Of a DNA stretch of 64,000 bases, positions 25,284-34,277 are shown piece by piece (positions within the stretch are counted from its first letter, which is position 1; each line of letters starts with the position of its first letter). Below the pieces are notes generated by a model. The model searched no databases. It was not told where the DNA came from and saw only the letters and a program-made list of their open reading frames with translations. The stretch covers positions 124,001-188,000 of the forward strand of contig NZ_SCNN01000011.1 of the NCBI RefSeq assembly GCF_005503535.1, given 5' to 3'. Source of the stretch: Mesorhizobium comanense. Its GTDB lineage: Bacteria > Pseudomonadota > Alphaproteobacteria > Rhizobiales > Rhizobiaceae. A program made the position numbers and the translations under genes.

Positions 25284-26421
25284 CGGCGTCTTCCGGCAGC
25301 AGCGACGTGTCGGCGGGCGAGAAGTACAGAGGCACGCTCGCCCCCGGTTCAGGCAGAGCGACGGGCAGTTTGGTCGCCGAGACGCGCATCGGCGTGCCGT
25401 CGACATCGAGCACGAGATGAGTGAGTTCGCCCTGCCAGTGCACCTCCCTGAGCGTGCCGACGATGCGGTTGGTGTGCTCCGCGTCGGCCGTCAGGCTGAG
25501 ATGCTGTGGCCGGATGCAGAGCAGGCTCTTGTCGCCTGCCCTCTCGTCGCGGGCGGCACCCGCGAGCACGGCTTCGCCATGCCTTGCGGTGGCAAAGCCG
25601 TTCGACCCCACGGGTTCGGCGACCGTCACCGGCAGCAGATTGGCACGGCCCAGGAACTCGGCGGTGAACCGGTTCGGCGGACGCCGGTAGAGTTCCGTCG
25701 TCGGCCCATGCGAACAGACCCTGCCATCGCGCATGATGGCGATCTTGTCGGCAAGGGTCAGGGCCTCGGTCTGGTCGTGGGTGACATAGAGGATCGTCAG
25801 GCCCGGCAGGCTGCGGTGGAGGCGGGCGATCTCCTCGACCATGTTGCGGCGGATCTGAGCGTCGAGCGCCGAGAGCGGCTCGTCGAGCAGGAGCACACGG
25901 GGGCGCACCGCCAGCGCGCGGGCAATGGCGACACGCTGCTGCTGGCCGCCGGAGAGCTCGCGCGGATAGCGTCCGGCATAGGCCGACATGCCGACTGTGC
26001 CCAGCGCATCCTTGACCCGCTCGGCGATGAGCGCCTTGTCGGCACCCTGCGCCCTCAGGCCAAAGGCGACATTGTCCTCGACCCGCATATGCGGGAAGAG
26101 TGCATAGTTCTGCACCACCATCCCCAGTCCACGCTCGTAGGGCGGCAGGTCGGTCACATCGGTGGCGCCGATGCGGATGCGCCCGCTCGCCGGCCGCACG
26201 AAACCGGCCACCGCCCGCAAGGCGGTCGTCTTGCCGGAACCGGACGGGCCGATCATCGCCAGGATTTCGCCGGGCGCGATGTCGAGGGTCAGCGGATGAA
26301 GAACGACGTGCGAGCCATAGGCGACGACAACCTTGTCGAAGTGGACGTTGGAACCGGCGCCGCGAACCTTCGCGGCGTCGATATCCGTGACTCCAGAACC
26401 CGTGAAGGCGGCTGCCGACAT
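25276..26421 (-). CDS. phnT: 2-Aminoethylphosphonate ABC ATPase PhnT
   Basis: A 381-residue ATPase of the PotA/FbpC class: Walker A GPSGSGKTT, signature LSGGQQQRV, Walker B VLLLDEPLSALD, switch YVTHDQTEALTLAD, and a C-terminal TOBE domain. The ATG at 26421 is used; the frame continues upstream into the binding-protein gene but lacks family similarity there. It lies 32 bases after the binding-protein gene and overlaps the permease gene. All ATPase motifs are intact. Confidence 0.83.
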   Translation of the reverse strand: MSAAAFTGSGVTDIDAAKVRGAGSNVHFDKVVVAYGSHVVLHPLTLDIAPGEILAMIGPSGSGKTTALRAVAGFVRPASGRIRIGATDVTDLPPYERGLGMVVQNYALFPHMRVEDNVAFGLRAQGADKALIAERVKDALGTVGMSAYAGRYPRELSGGQQQRVAIARALAVRPRVLLLDEPLSALDAQIRRNMVEEIARLHRSLPGLTILYVTHDQTEALTLADKIAIMRDGRVCSHGPTTELYRRPPNRFTAEFLGRANLLPVTVAEPVGSNGFATARHGEAVLAGAARDERAGDKSLLCIRPQHLSLTADAEHTNRIVGTLREVHWQGELTHLVLDVDGTPMRVSATKLPVALPEPGASVPLYFSPADTSLLPEDAGV

Positions 26422-26453
26422 GGCTTTGTTCTCCGGATCGTTTCCTTGACGGA

Positions 26454-27482
26454 TCAACTTCCGGTCGCTTCGTTCCACTTCTTGACGTAGCCGGGCAGCT
26501 TGGCGAGCGCGTCGTCCCAATTCGGCGACCAGATTGTCAGGCCCTTCATCGCTTCCTGCAGCTTGGCGTAGTTGGCGTCCGAAGGCGTCACGTCCTTGCG
26601 GGCCGGCATGCCGATGGCGATCGAGCTCACGGTCGACTGGGCCTCCTTGGACAGCAGGAAGTCGATCAGCTTCTTGCCGTTGTCGCCATTGGGAGCACCG
26701 GTGACCAGACCGATCTCATAGGGAAGCGCGAAGGTCGAGCGAGTGCCATCCGGGCCGGCTGGCCAGAACACCTTGATGTTGGGATTGTCGGCCATCTGCG
26801 ACATGTTCATCTGCAGGTCGCCATTGGCGACATGCAGTTCGCCCTTGTTGACGAGCGCGGTCAGCTTGCCGGTCGAGGCAGAGGGACCGACATTGTTGTC
26901 CTGCAGCTTCTTCATGAACGCGAAGCCGGCATCCTCGCCGCCGAAGGCATGGATGATCTGCAGCATGACGGCGGTGCCGTCACCCGCCTGGCCGGGCGTC
27001 GAATACTGGATCTTGCCCTTGAATTTGGGATCGAGCAGGTCGTTGTAGCTCTTGGGCGCTTCCGACAGCACGGCGCTGTTGTAGATGAAATTCATGTAGT
27101 TGTTGACCAGCGGCCGGTACTTGTCGGTGCCGCCATCGATCTGCGACGCTGCCTCGGGCTTGTAGTCCTGCAGCAGCCCATCGGCCGCCGCGCGCTGGAT
27201 GAAAGGCGGCAAGGTGACCAGAACGTCGGCCTGCGGGTTCGATTTTTCCTTGGCGACGCGCTCGACGACACCGCCCGAGCCTGCCTCGATATACTGCACG
27301 GTGATGCCGGTGGCCTTGGTGAAGGCGGCGAATTCGGTCTCGAACCAGCTGCCGTTGCCGTCATGCAGGCCGTCGGCGGAATAGATGGTGACGACGCCGT
27401 CGGCGAGCGCCGGCCCGACGAGAGCCGACGACGCGAGCAGTGCGGCGAAGGCGGCGACCATGGTTGCATTTCGTGATTTCAT
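26454..27482 (-). CDS. phnS: 2-Aminoethylphosphonate-binding periplasmic protein PhnS
   Basis: A 342-residue protein with a signal peptide (MKSRNATMVAAFAALLASSALV, cut after ALA near residue 28). The mature start is DGVVTIYSADGLHDGNGSWF, followed by VQYIEAGSGGVVERVAKEKS and ADVLVTLPPFIQRAA. This matches the PhnS-type group of iron/polyamine-like binding proteins that take up aminoethylphosphonate. It starts after AAAGGGG. It leads a four-gene transport operon downstream of the catabolic genes, separated by 253 bases that may hold its own promoter. Confidence 0.82.
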   Translation of the reverse strand: MKSRNATMVAAFAALLASSALVGPALADGVVTIYSADGLHDGNGSWFETEFAAFTKATGITVQYIEAGSGGVVERVAKEKSNPQADVLVTLPPFIQRAAADGLLQDYKPEAASQIDGGTDKYRPLVNNYMNFIYNSAVLSEAPKSYNDLLDPKFKGKIQYSTPGQAGDGTAVMLQIIHAFGGEDAGFAFMKKLQDNNVGPSASTGKLTALVNKGELHVANGDLQMNMSQMADNPNIKVFWPAGPDGTRSTFALPYEIGLVTGAPNGDNGKKLIDFLLSKEAQSTVSSIAIGMPARKDVTPSDANYAKLQEAMKGLTIWSPNWDDALAKLPGYVKKWNEATGS

Positions 27483-27627
27483 AGCGGGTTCCCCTTTGAT
27501 TGAAGGCACATTCTGCGATGCACTCGGACCAGCCGGCTTCGGTCTTTGATCAACGTTGAGCCGGTTGGATGTCGTCGTTGTGACAACTCTGCGGATCGGC
27601 GATCGATAAGTAAAATCTATTTATTTT

Positions 27628-27679
27628 ATGACAGCCAAGCTTCTCCTGATATTTGTCACAGAACTGTCGCATCGCTGTC
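27628..27679. promoter_or_regulatory. Possible Pho-box half-sites upstream of phnS
   Basis: In the 253-base gap before phnS, an exact CTGTCAT half-site lies on the phnS coding strand at 27634-27628. On the opposite strand, two CTGTC units (27664-27668 and 27675-27679) are spaced 11 bases apart, the spacing of PhoB direct repeats. The pair points away from phnS and its outer bases are poor, so PhoB control is only a possibility. Confidence 0.25.
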
Positions 27680-27685
27680 TTGGGC

Positions 27686-27708
27686 GCGTTCAGGACTGCG
27701 CTGAACGC
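27686..27708 (-). terminator. Hairpin downstream of the hydroxyacid dehydrogenase gene
   Basis: An 8-bp inverted repeat (GCGTTCAG / CTGAACGC) with a 7-base loop lies 28 bases past the stop of the dehydrogenase at 27736, on its transcript side. No U-run follows, so termination strength is uncertain. It would mark the end of the catabolic transcript before the transport genes. Confidence 0.35.
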
Positions 27709-27735
27709 GGCTATTTACTTGAAAAACCTGGATTA

Positions 27736-28746
27736 TCAGCCGAACGAGACGCCGGAGGCCTGCGCCCGCAATCGCGGGTCGGAGGAGCGGATGGTCACCG
27801 GCCGGCCGTCAAGTATCTCGAAGCAGCGCGCGAGCGTATCCTCTTCCAGCCGGTGCATCGCCTCTTGCGTGAAGAAGGTGAGATGCGGAAACAGGATCAC
27901 ATTGTCGCGACCGAACAGCGGGCTCAGGGGATGGCCCGACCTGGCCAGCGGCTCGACGGAATAGACGTCGAGCCCGGCGCCGCCGATGCGTCCGGCAACG
28001 ATGGCCTCGACAAGCGCCGCTTCGTCGATCAGCGCGCCGCGCGAGACATTGATGATGATGGCGGAAGGTTTCAGGCAGGCAAGTTCCGCATTGCCGACAA
28101 GGCCGCGTGTCTGGTCATTCAGGACACAATGGAGGGAAACGAAGTCGCAGGACCGCAGCATTTCGTGGAGGTCGTCGACCTTCTCGATGCCCGCGGCCCG
28201 CATGGCGGCGGCATCGACACCGGGGTCGAAGCCGAGGACGCGGGCACGAAACCCCTGGCCGGCCATGCGCGCCATGCTGCGGCCGATCCTGCCGCAGCCG
28301 ACAAGGCCGAGCGTGGCGCCCGATATGTCGCGCCCGAGCCAGCGCTGCGCGGGCCAGATCCAGCCGTCGCGCGAAACCGCCGCGCTTATTTCGGGCAGCC
28401 GTTTGGCCAACGCGATCATCAGCGCGAAAGCGCCTTCCGCGACGGTTTCCTCGGCATATTCGGGAACGTTGACGACGGGAATGCCGCGCCGCATCGCGGC
28501 CGGGATGTCGATGGCGTCGATGCCGACGCCATATTTGACGATGCCCTTCAGTCTCGGCGCCGACTCGATGACCCGCGCGGTGACCGGCGTGTAGCACATC
28601 AGCAGCAGGTCGGCGTCGGCGACGGCTCCTATCAGATCGGCCTCGGCAATGCCGTCCGGCAGCGTCACCAGGTCGACGCCCCTTGCCCGCAGGCCCGCAT
28701 CGATTTCAGGGCATTCGAGTTCACGGTCGGTGCGGACTGCTTTCAT
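27736..28746 (-). CDS. D-2-hydroxyacid dehydrogenase in the phosphonate operon
   Basis: A 336-residue NAD-dependent dehydrogenase: nucleotide-binding GATLGLVGCGRIGRSMARMA, catalytic-Arg segment INVSRGALIDEAAL, and a C-terminal FPHLTFFT that carries the catalytic His. It is close to phosphoglycerate-dehydrogenase-like and CtBP-like proteins. It starts 23 bases after the PbfA-like gene, so it shares the phosphonate transcript. A dehydrogenase for 2-hydroxy acids has no place in the standard PhnWAY route. It might act on a hydroxy-phosphonate such as phosphonolactate, or on an unrelated acid. Confidence 0.83.
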   Translation of the reverse strand: MKAVRTDRELECPEIDAGLRARGVDLVTLPDGIAEADLIGAVADADLLLMCYTPVTARVIESAPRLKGIVKYGVGIDAIDIPAAMRRGIPVVNVPEYAEETVAEGAFALMIALAKRLPEISAAVSRDGWIWPAQRWLGRDISGATLGLVGCGRIGRSMARMAGQGFRARVLGFDPGVDAAAMRAAGIEKVDDLHEMLRSCDFVSLHCVLNDQTRGLVGNAELACLKPSAIIINVSRGALIDEAALVEAIVAGRIGGAGLDVYSVEPLARSGHPLSPLFGRDNVILFPHLTFFTQEAMHRLEEDTLARCFEILDGRPVTIRSSDPRLRAQASGVSFG

Positions 28747-28769
28747 CGTTCAACCACCCGTTCCGCGGC

Positions 28770-30116
28770 TCAGCCCGCCAGCACTGCGGCCTCGACAATA
28801 TCGAGCGCGCGGTCGAGATCGGCGCGCGCGATCACCAGCGGCGGTGAAAGGGTCAGCACATTGCCCTGGCTGATCTTGAAGCTCAGCCCGTGTTCGAGGC
28901 AGCGATAATAGATCTTCTCGGCAAGAGCGCGGGCCGGCGCGCGGCTTGCCTTGTCCTCGACCATCTCGACACCGAACAACAGCCCCCTGCCCCTGACGTC
29001 GCCGACAAAGGGCGAACGCTGCATGAGATCGTTCATACGCGCCATCGCGTGGGCGCCGAGTTCGGCGGCACGCTCGGCCAGCCCCTCCTCACGCACGATG
29101 GAGATTGTGGTCAGCGCGGCACGCGCGGTGACAGGGTTCTTCTCGTGCGTGTAATGGCCGATCGCGTAGTCGCCGGCAACGTCGAGATCGCGTCGCGCGA
29201 TGACCGAGGCGATGGGCAGGATGCCGCCACCGAGCGACTTGCCGAGCACGATGATGTCGGGTGTGACGCCGTCATGCTCGGAGGCGAAGAACTTTCCGGT
29301 CTTGCCGAGGCCGGTCGGTATCTCGTCGAAGATGAGCAGCGTGCCGTGACGGTCGCAGGCCTCGCGCACCGCTTTCCAGAAGCCAGGCGCCGGAACGAGC
29401 GGCGTCGCCCGCATCGGCTCGGCGATGAAGGCGGCGAAGTCACCCTCGCGGCCAAGCACGTAGGAAATCACGCTCGCGCAGGCGCGCGCCGACTCCTCCA
29501 GCGAATTGGTGCCATAGGGACAATTGTGCGGCGCCCAGGGCGCGACATGCTCGGCGCCGGGCAGAAGCGGCCCGGCAATGCCCGACCGGAAGGTCGCCTC
29601 ACCACCGACGCTCGACGCGCCGAAGCCGGCGCCATGAAAGGCATCCCAGAAGGACAGCGTCTTGAAACGGCCGGTGGCGGCACGCGCCAGCTTCAGCGCC
29701 ACTTCGATCGCATCGGAGCCGCCGGTGGTGAACAGCACCTTGCCGAGATTGCCCGGCGCCAGTTCGCCGAGGGTCTCGGCAAGCTCGACCGCCGGCTCGC
29801 AGGCGAAGCGCCGCGGCGCGAAGGGCAACGCATCCATCTGCGCACGGATCGCTTCCTTGAGCCGCGGATGGCCGTAGCCGATGTGGTGCACGCTGTTGCC
29901 GTGGAAATCCATGTAGCGGCGCCCAGCGGTGTCCTCGATCCAGATGCCTTCGGCCCTGGCGATGGCCGAGACACAGGGGCTGGACAGGCTCTGGTGCAGG
30001 AAGGCGGCGGCATCGCGCGCAAGCAGCCGGCGCGTTGCCGCGTCATCCTGCCTTGCCGCCCATTCACCACGCGCGGCCGAACTGTTCGATTCACCTTCGG
30101 TATGGACGAGGTTCAT
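28770..30116 (-). CDS. Class III PLP enzyme, candidate PbfA (hydroxy-aminoethylphosphonate ammonia-lyase)
   Basis: A 448-residue class III aminotransferase-fold protein with PLP lysine K293 (VLGKSLGGG), D264 in LLIFDEIPTG, and TGGSDAIEVALKLARAATGR for phosphate binding. In phosphonate clusters such a protein is often PbfA, a lyase that converts (R)-1-hydroxy-2-aminoethylphosphonate to phosphonoacetaldehyde and ammonia. That would let the operon use the hydroxylated compound that PhnW cannot process. A true transaminase is the alternative; sequence alone does not separate them. It lies between the FAD oxidoreductase and the hydroxyacid dehydrogenase genes. Confidence 0.7.
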   Translation of the reverse strand: MNLVHTEGESNSSAARGEWAARQDDAATRRLLARDAAAFLHQSLSSPCVSAIARAEGIWIEDTAGRRYMDFHGNSVHHIGYGHPRLKEAIRAQMDALPFAPRRFACEPAVELAETLGELAPGNLGKVLFTTGGSDAIEVALKLARAATGRFKTLSFWDAFHGAGFGASSVGGEATFRSGIAGPLLPGAEHVAPWAPHNCPYGTNSLEESARACASVISYVLGREGDFAAFIAEPMRATPLVPAPGFWKAVREACDRHGTLLIFDEIPTGLGKTGKFFASEHDGVTPDIIVLGKSLGGGILPIASVIARRDLDVAGDYAIGHYTHEKNPVTARAALTTISIVREEGLAERAAELGAHAMARMNDLMQRSPFVGDVRGRGLLFGVEMVEDKASRAPARALAEKIYYRCLEHGLSFKISQGNVLTLSPPLVIARADLDRALDIVEAAVLAG

Positions 30117-30150
30117 TGTTCCTCACAGGGTTGCCGCGCCTTGCAGGTCA

Positions 30151-31266
30151 TCATCCAAACAGTTCCGCGATGGTCTCTTCGCCAATGGCGAACCCGGTGC
30201 TGGCGCCGGTACCGCTGGTGACTATGACGAGCCGCACGTCGTCATGCGGAGCATCGCGGATCATCGCATGGCCCGCCGACGCATAGGTGCCCGTCCACCG
30301 TGCCGTCACCTCGGGCGCGTTGCCACCGAACAGTACCTTGAATTCATCGAGGATCAGCCGGTCGACCATGTCCGATCCGAATGGATCGAGCGTCATGCCG
30401 TAATGATGGGAATCGCCGATGACGAGCGAGCCGTCAGCGCTTTGCACCACGATCAGGTGAACGCCGTTTTCCAGCGCGGTGCCACACTCGCCGGTCAATC
30501 TTTCTCGCAAGGCACCTGCCTGCGGCAGGCTGGAGAAACCGCCGTACCGCAACAGGCTGAGATCGGACGTCAGCGCCGACGGGAACCGGCGTCCCGGGTC
30601 GGCAAGCCGCAGCATCTGAAGTTTGCAGCGCCTGATGCCATATTGACCCATTCGCTCGGGATAGAGCGAGGCGAAGTCGTCGCCGGGGCAGACCACGATC
30701 TTTTTGGCATGCAGACGACCCGCACTGGTCTCGACGACAGGCGCGGCGACCGATGTGACCGAGATGCCGTTGCGAAATTCGACGCCGTGCCTTTCGGCCA
30801 GGAACGATGTCAGCCTGGGCAGAACCTCGCGCGATTCGACCCGCAACTCGAGCGGGCTGTAGAGCCCGCCGACAAGCGCCTTCTCGTCGAGGCCATCGAG
30901 ACGGGCGGCCGCCTCGCGTGCCGTCAGCAGTTCGCAATCGCTGCCGTCCGGGCCAGCCTTGAAGGCCTCGAGCAGCGCCAGCGCTTCCGGTCGCTGCGCA
31001 GCCACCAGCTTGCCGCGCTGGATGATTTGCACCCCTGCCTCGTCGGCAAGGTCGAGCCAGATCTGGCGGCTGCGCTCCGCACGCCGGCGCGACGGGCCGG
31101 TATCCTGGCCCGTGACGACGACCAGGCCGAAATTTCGAATCGAGGCGCCATTCGCCTTCTGGTCGCGGTCGATGACGACGACACGCAGCCCGCGCCGCGC
31201 TGCCGCCAGCGCATGCGCCAGTCCGAGGATGCCCGAGCCGACGACAGCGAGATCGTAGCGGTCCAT
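30151..31266 (-). CDS. Phosphonate-associated FAD-dependent oxidoreductase
   Basis: A 371-residue DAO-family flavoprotein with the dinucleotide motif DLAVVGSGILGLAHALAA at the N-terminus and a C-terminal DVRLVIVTSGTGASTGFAIG that closes the FAD site. Relatives recur in phosphonate operons. A published group of such enzymes oxidises N-methyl-aminoethylphosphonate (and sometimes aminoethylphosphonate itself) directly to phosphonoacetaldehyde. That activity is the best inference here. The ATG at 31266 has GTAGGGCAG just upstream and is preferred over 31278, which lies within phnY. Confidence 0.75.
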   Translation of the reverse strand: MDRYDLAVVGSGILGLAHALAAARRGLRVVVIDRDQKANGASIRNFGLVVVTGQDTGPSRRRAERSRQIWLDLADEAGVQIIQRGKLVAAQRPEALALLEAFKAGPDGSDCELLTAREAAARLDGLDEKALVGGLYSPLELRVESREVLPRLTSFLAERHGVEFRNGISVTSVAAPVVETSAGRLHAKKIVVCPGDDFASLYPERMGQYGIRRCKLQMLRLADPGRRFPSALTSDLSLLRYGGFSSLPQAGALRERLTGECGTALENGVHLIVVQSADGSLVIGDSHHYGMTLDPFGSDMVDRLILDEFKVLFGGNAPEVTARWTGTYASAGHAMIRDAPHDDVRLVIVTSGTGASTGFAIGEETIAELFG

Positions 31267-31271
31267 CTGCC

Positions 31272-32726
31272 CTACCATGGCAACGAAAACGTCTTGACGT
31301 TGGTGTAGCTTTTCATCGCCTCGATGACGCCTTCCTTGTAGCCATTGCCCGAATCCTTGATGCCGCCGAAGGGCGACATCTCTATGCGGTAGCCCGGCAC
31401 CTCCCAGATGTTGACGGTGCCGACCTGAAGACCGGCAATGTATTTCTGCATGCGGGGGAAGGAGTTGGTGCAGACGCCCGACGACAGGCCGAAGGCGGTC
31501 GAGTTGGAGAGTGCGATCAGCGCCTCGTCATTGTCAGGCGCGCGCACGATCGGGATGATCGGCCCGAAGGTTTCTTCCATGACGAGTTCGGATGTGTGCG
31601 GCACGCGGTCGACGACGATCGGCGGCAGCAGCGCGCCCCGGCGGCCGGGATTGTAGAGGATTTCGGCGCCTTGCTCGGCGGCCATATGCACGCGGGCCTC
31701 GAAGAGCGTGGCCGCCTTTTCATGCACGACGGTGCCGAGGTCGGTCGCGCGGTCCATCGGGTCGCCGAAGCGGATTTTTTTCGCCCGCTCCAGCACCAGC
31801 GGCACGAAGCGGTCGGCGACGCTTTCCTGGACGAGGATGCGCTTGACCGCCGTGCAGCGCTGGCCGGAATTCTTGGTCGCCCCGGCGACGGCGAGGTCGG
31901 CCGCCCTGGCCAGATCCTCGTCGGAGAGATCGTTGAGGATGATGAGCGGATCATTGCCGCCAAGTTCCAGCACCTGGCGCCTGTAGCCGGCGGTGCGGGC
32001 GATCATCTTGCCGACCGGAACGCCGCCGGTGAAGGTGATGAGGTCGATATTGTCGTTGGTGATCATCTCGTTGCCGATGTCGGCCGGCCAGCCTGTCACG
32101 ACCGACAGCATTTCCGGCGGCAGGCCGGCTTCGTAGAGGATGTCCGCCAAAAGCAGCGCCGTCATCGGCGTCAGTTCGGTCGGCTTGACCACCACGCAAT
32201 TGTTGGTGGCGATCGCCGGCGCCACCTTGTGCGAGACCATGTTGAGCGGATGGTTGAACGGCGTGATCGCCGAGATCGCCTTCAGCGGTTCACGCGTGGT
32301 GAAAATCTTGCGGGCCTTGCCATGCGGGGTGAGGTCGCAGGAAAAGATCTGGCCGTCATCCTGGATGCACATCTGCGCCGACAGGGTGAACACGTCATAG
32401 GCGCGGCCGACTTCATAAAGCGAGTCCGCCTTCGAGATGCCAAGCTCCAGCGTGATGAGGTCGGAGATTTCCTCCTTGCGGGCAGCCAGCGCCTCGGCTG
32501 TGCGGAAGAGTATCTGCTGGCGTTCATAGCGCGTCAGCTTCGACCGGTAGCCGGCCGCGATCTCGAAAGCCTTCTGCGCATGCTCGGCGCGGCCGGCCGG
32601 AACGGTGCCGATAACGGTGTCGTTCCAGGGGTAGCGCACCTCGACGACGCCATCGGCATCGACCTTCTTGCCGGCAATGCGCATCGGCTCGTGGCGAACT
32701 TTGATGGAGGGGTCAAGTTGGGTCAT
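31272..32726 (-). CDS. phnY: Phosphonoacetaldehyde dehydrogenase PhnY
   Basis: A 484-residue aldehyde dehydrogenase with N159 in ITPFNHP, E254 in LELGGNDP and catalytic C291 in NSGQRCTAVK. The length and the segment NMVSHKVAPAIATNNCVVVKP agree with PhnY. It oxidises phosphonoacetaldehyde to phosphonoacetate with NAD. It sits between phnA upstream and the FAD oxidoreductase downstream. The frame is open upstream through a palindromic repeat, but the family start MTQLDPSIKVRHEPMRIAGK is at 32726. Confidence 0.88.
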   Translation of the reverse strand: MTQLDPSIKVRHEPMRIAGKKVDADGVVEVRYPWNDTVIGTVPAGRAEHAQKAFEIAAGYRSKLTRYERQQILFRTAEALAARKEEISDLITLELGISKADSLYEVGRAYDVFTLSAQMCIQDDGQIFSCDLTPHGKARKIFTTREPLKAISAITPFNHPLNMVSHKVAPAIATNNCVVVKPTELTPMTALLLADILYEAGLPPEMLSVVTGWPADIGNEMITNDNIDLITFTGGVPVGKMIARTAGYRRQVLELGGNDPLIILNDLSDEDLARAADLAVAGATKNSGQRCTAVKRILVQESVADRFVPLVLERAKKIRFGDPMDRATDLGTVVHEKAATLFEARVHMAAEQGAEILYNPGRRGALLPPIVVDRVPHTSELVMEETFGPIIPIVRAPDNDEALIALSNSTAFGLSSGVCTNSFPRMQKYIAGLQVGTVNIWEVPGYRIEMSPFGGIKDSGNGYKEGVIEAMKSYTNVKTFSLPW

Positions 32727-32769
32727 ATGCTCTGCTCCAGCAGATTCTTGGGTACGTCGCGGCGGAGGA

Positions 32770-32946
32770 TCGACCCCCACTCCGGCCCTTCGGGCCACCT
32801 CTCCCCCGATCGACGGGGGAGAGGAAATCAGGCGAAGTCGGCGCCTCAACGTTGGCAGGCGAAGCCGCGGCTAGCCTTGGCGCCTTTCCTCTCCCTCGTC
32901 GATCGGGGGAGAGGTGTCGAGCGAAGCTCGACGGAGTGGGGGTCGA
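32770..32946. repeat. 177-bp inverted palindromic intergenic element
   Basis: The gap between phnA and phnY contains a long inverted repeat. Outer arms of 15 bases match perfectly (TCGACCCCCACTCCG at 32770-32784 and its complement at 32932-32946). Inner 27-base arms (32798-32824 and 32888-32914) match with one mismatch, and each is itself almost palindromic (CCTCTCCCCC...GGGGGAGAGG). The centre is not symmetric. It resembles the dispersed palindromic intergenic repeats of rhizobial genomes. It lies within the phn transcript and would fold strongly in the mRNA. Confidence 0.85.
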
Positions 32947-32997
32947 CCAGAGCGCTATCATGGATGGCTACACGCCTGCCGGCGCCCAACTCAGCCA

Positions 32998-34254
32998 TCA
33001 AGCCAGCGCGGCCGCCATCGTGGCGTAGTAGAAGGCGTCGAAATTGCGCAGGATCGGCTCGTTGGGCAGGTCCGGCAGCACACGGTTGACGATGAACGGC
33101 ACTTCCTGTTCGGTCAGGCCGCCATGCGAGCGCAGCGGTTCGTTCAGCGCCGCCAGATCGTGACGATGTTCCGACGTGCCGATCGTCATGTTCTCGGTCG
33201 AGATCAGCACGATGTCGCCGATGCGGTCGGCCGGCAGCTCGAAGCGCTCGCAAGCCGTCGGGCTGTCGACAACAAGCATGATGCCGTCGGTCCTAGCCAG
33301 CCGCGCCATGATGTCAGACTGATCGGCGTCCGCCGGTAGATAGGCTGTGGCGAAAGAGCCGAGCGCGCCATGGTGGACGACATAGGGATCGGTGATCGGC
33401 AGGATGACGCGGGCGGCATCCTTGCCCAGCCATTCGTCCAGGAGGTCCTGAACGTAGACCACCGCGGGCGAGCCGTCCGCCTTGTGCTTGGGCTTCATGC
33501 CATGATCGGCGGTGACGACGATCGCCGCACCCAGCGCATCGAGCTCGGTCAGGTACTTGTCGAACATCTCGTAGAAGGCGTTGGCCTGCGGCACGCCGGG
33601 CGCGTATTTGTGCTGCACATAGTCCGTCGTCGTCAGGTACATGATGTCGGGACGGAACTCCTTCAGCAACTGGACGCCGGCGGCGAAGACGAACTCCGAC
33701 AGTTCAGCCGAATAGACTTCCGGAACCGGTAGTCCGAAATGCTTCGAGGCATTGTCGATGCCGTGCTCGGCCTTGGTCGTGGTGTCCGACTTCTCGGCCG
33801 AGAAGCACAGCGCGCGGCCCTCGTCGAACGCGAGGCCCTTGCCCAGCAGCGCGCGCAACTTGTCCTTGGCGGTCACCACTGCGACCTTGGCGCCGGCGTC
33901 GTAGAAGGCCTGGAAAATGGTCGGCGCGCGCAGGAAGCGCGGGTCGTTCATCATCACTTCCTTGCCGGTCTCGCGCTCATAGAGATAGTTGCCGCAGATG
34001 CCGTGCACCGACGGCGGCCGGCCGGTGGCGATCGACAGATTGTTGGGATTGGTGAAGCTCGGGATAACCGAGTGCGCAAAGCGTACCGTGCCCTTCTGCT
34101 TGATCCGAACCAGAGCTGGCATCAGCCCGGCCTTGATCGCCTCGTCGAGATAGGCCGGCTCGCAACCGTCAAGGCAGATGGCGATCGCCGGCACGCGTGG
34201 CCAGGCGTAGGTGCGGCCGTTGACCGCGACATTGATGGGAGACATCTGGTTCAT
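32998..34254 (-). CDS. phnA: Phosphonoacetate hydrolase PhnA
   Basis: A 418-residue metal-dependent hydrolase of the alkaline phosphatase superfamily. Visible features are the metal-binding ICLDGCEP (D29), the nucleophile T68 in SFTNPNNLSIATGRPPSVHG, and VVTADHGMKPKHK for the second metal set. It splits phosphonoacetate into acetate and phosphate, the C-P bond-breaking step of the PhnWAY route. It lies 23 bases after phnW and is separated from phnY by the 177-bp palindromic element. Confidence 0.92.
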   Translation of the reverse strand: MNQMSPINVAVNGRTYAWPRVPAIAICLDGCEPAYLDEAIKAGLMPALVRIKQKGTVRFAHSVIPSFTNPNNLSIATGRPPSVHGICGNYLYERETGKEVMMNDPRFLRAPTIFQAFYDAGAKVAVVTAKDKLRALLGKGLAFDEGRALCFSAEKSDTTTKAEHGIDNASKHFGLPVPEVYSAELSEFVFAAGVQLLKEFRPDIMYLTTTDYVQHKYAPGVPQANAFYEMFDKYLTELDALGAAIVVTADHGMKPKHKADGSPAVVYVQDLLDEWLGKDAARVILPITDPYVVHHGALGSFATAYLPADADQSDIMARLARTDGIMLVVDSPTACERFELPADRIGDIVLISTENMTIGTSEHRHDLAALNEPLRSHGGLTEQEVPFIVNRVLPDLPNEPILRNFDAFYYATMAAALA

Positions 34255-34277
34255 CCGAAATCCTCTGATATGCCGCG

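Noticed and set aside
27628..28908. 426-codon plus-strand frame opposite the hydroxyacid dehydrogenase
   Set aside because: It has no motifs and covers a conserved enzyme on the other strand.
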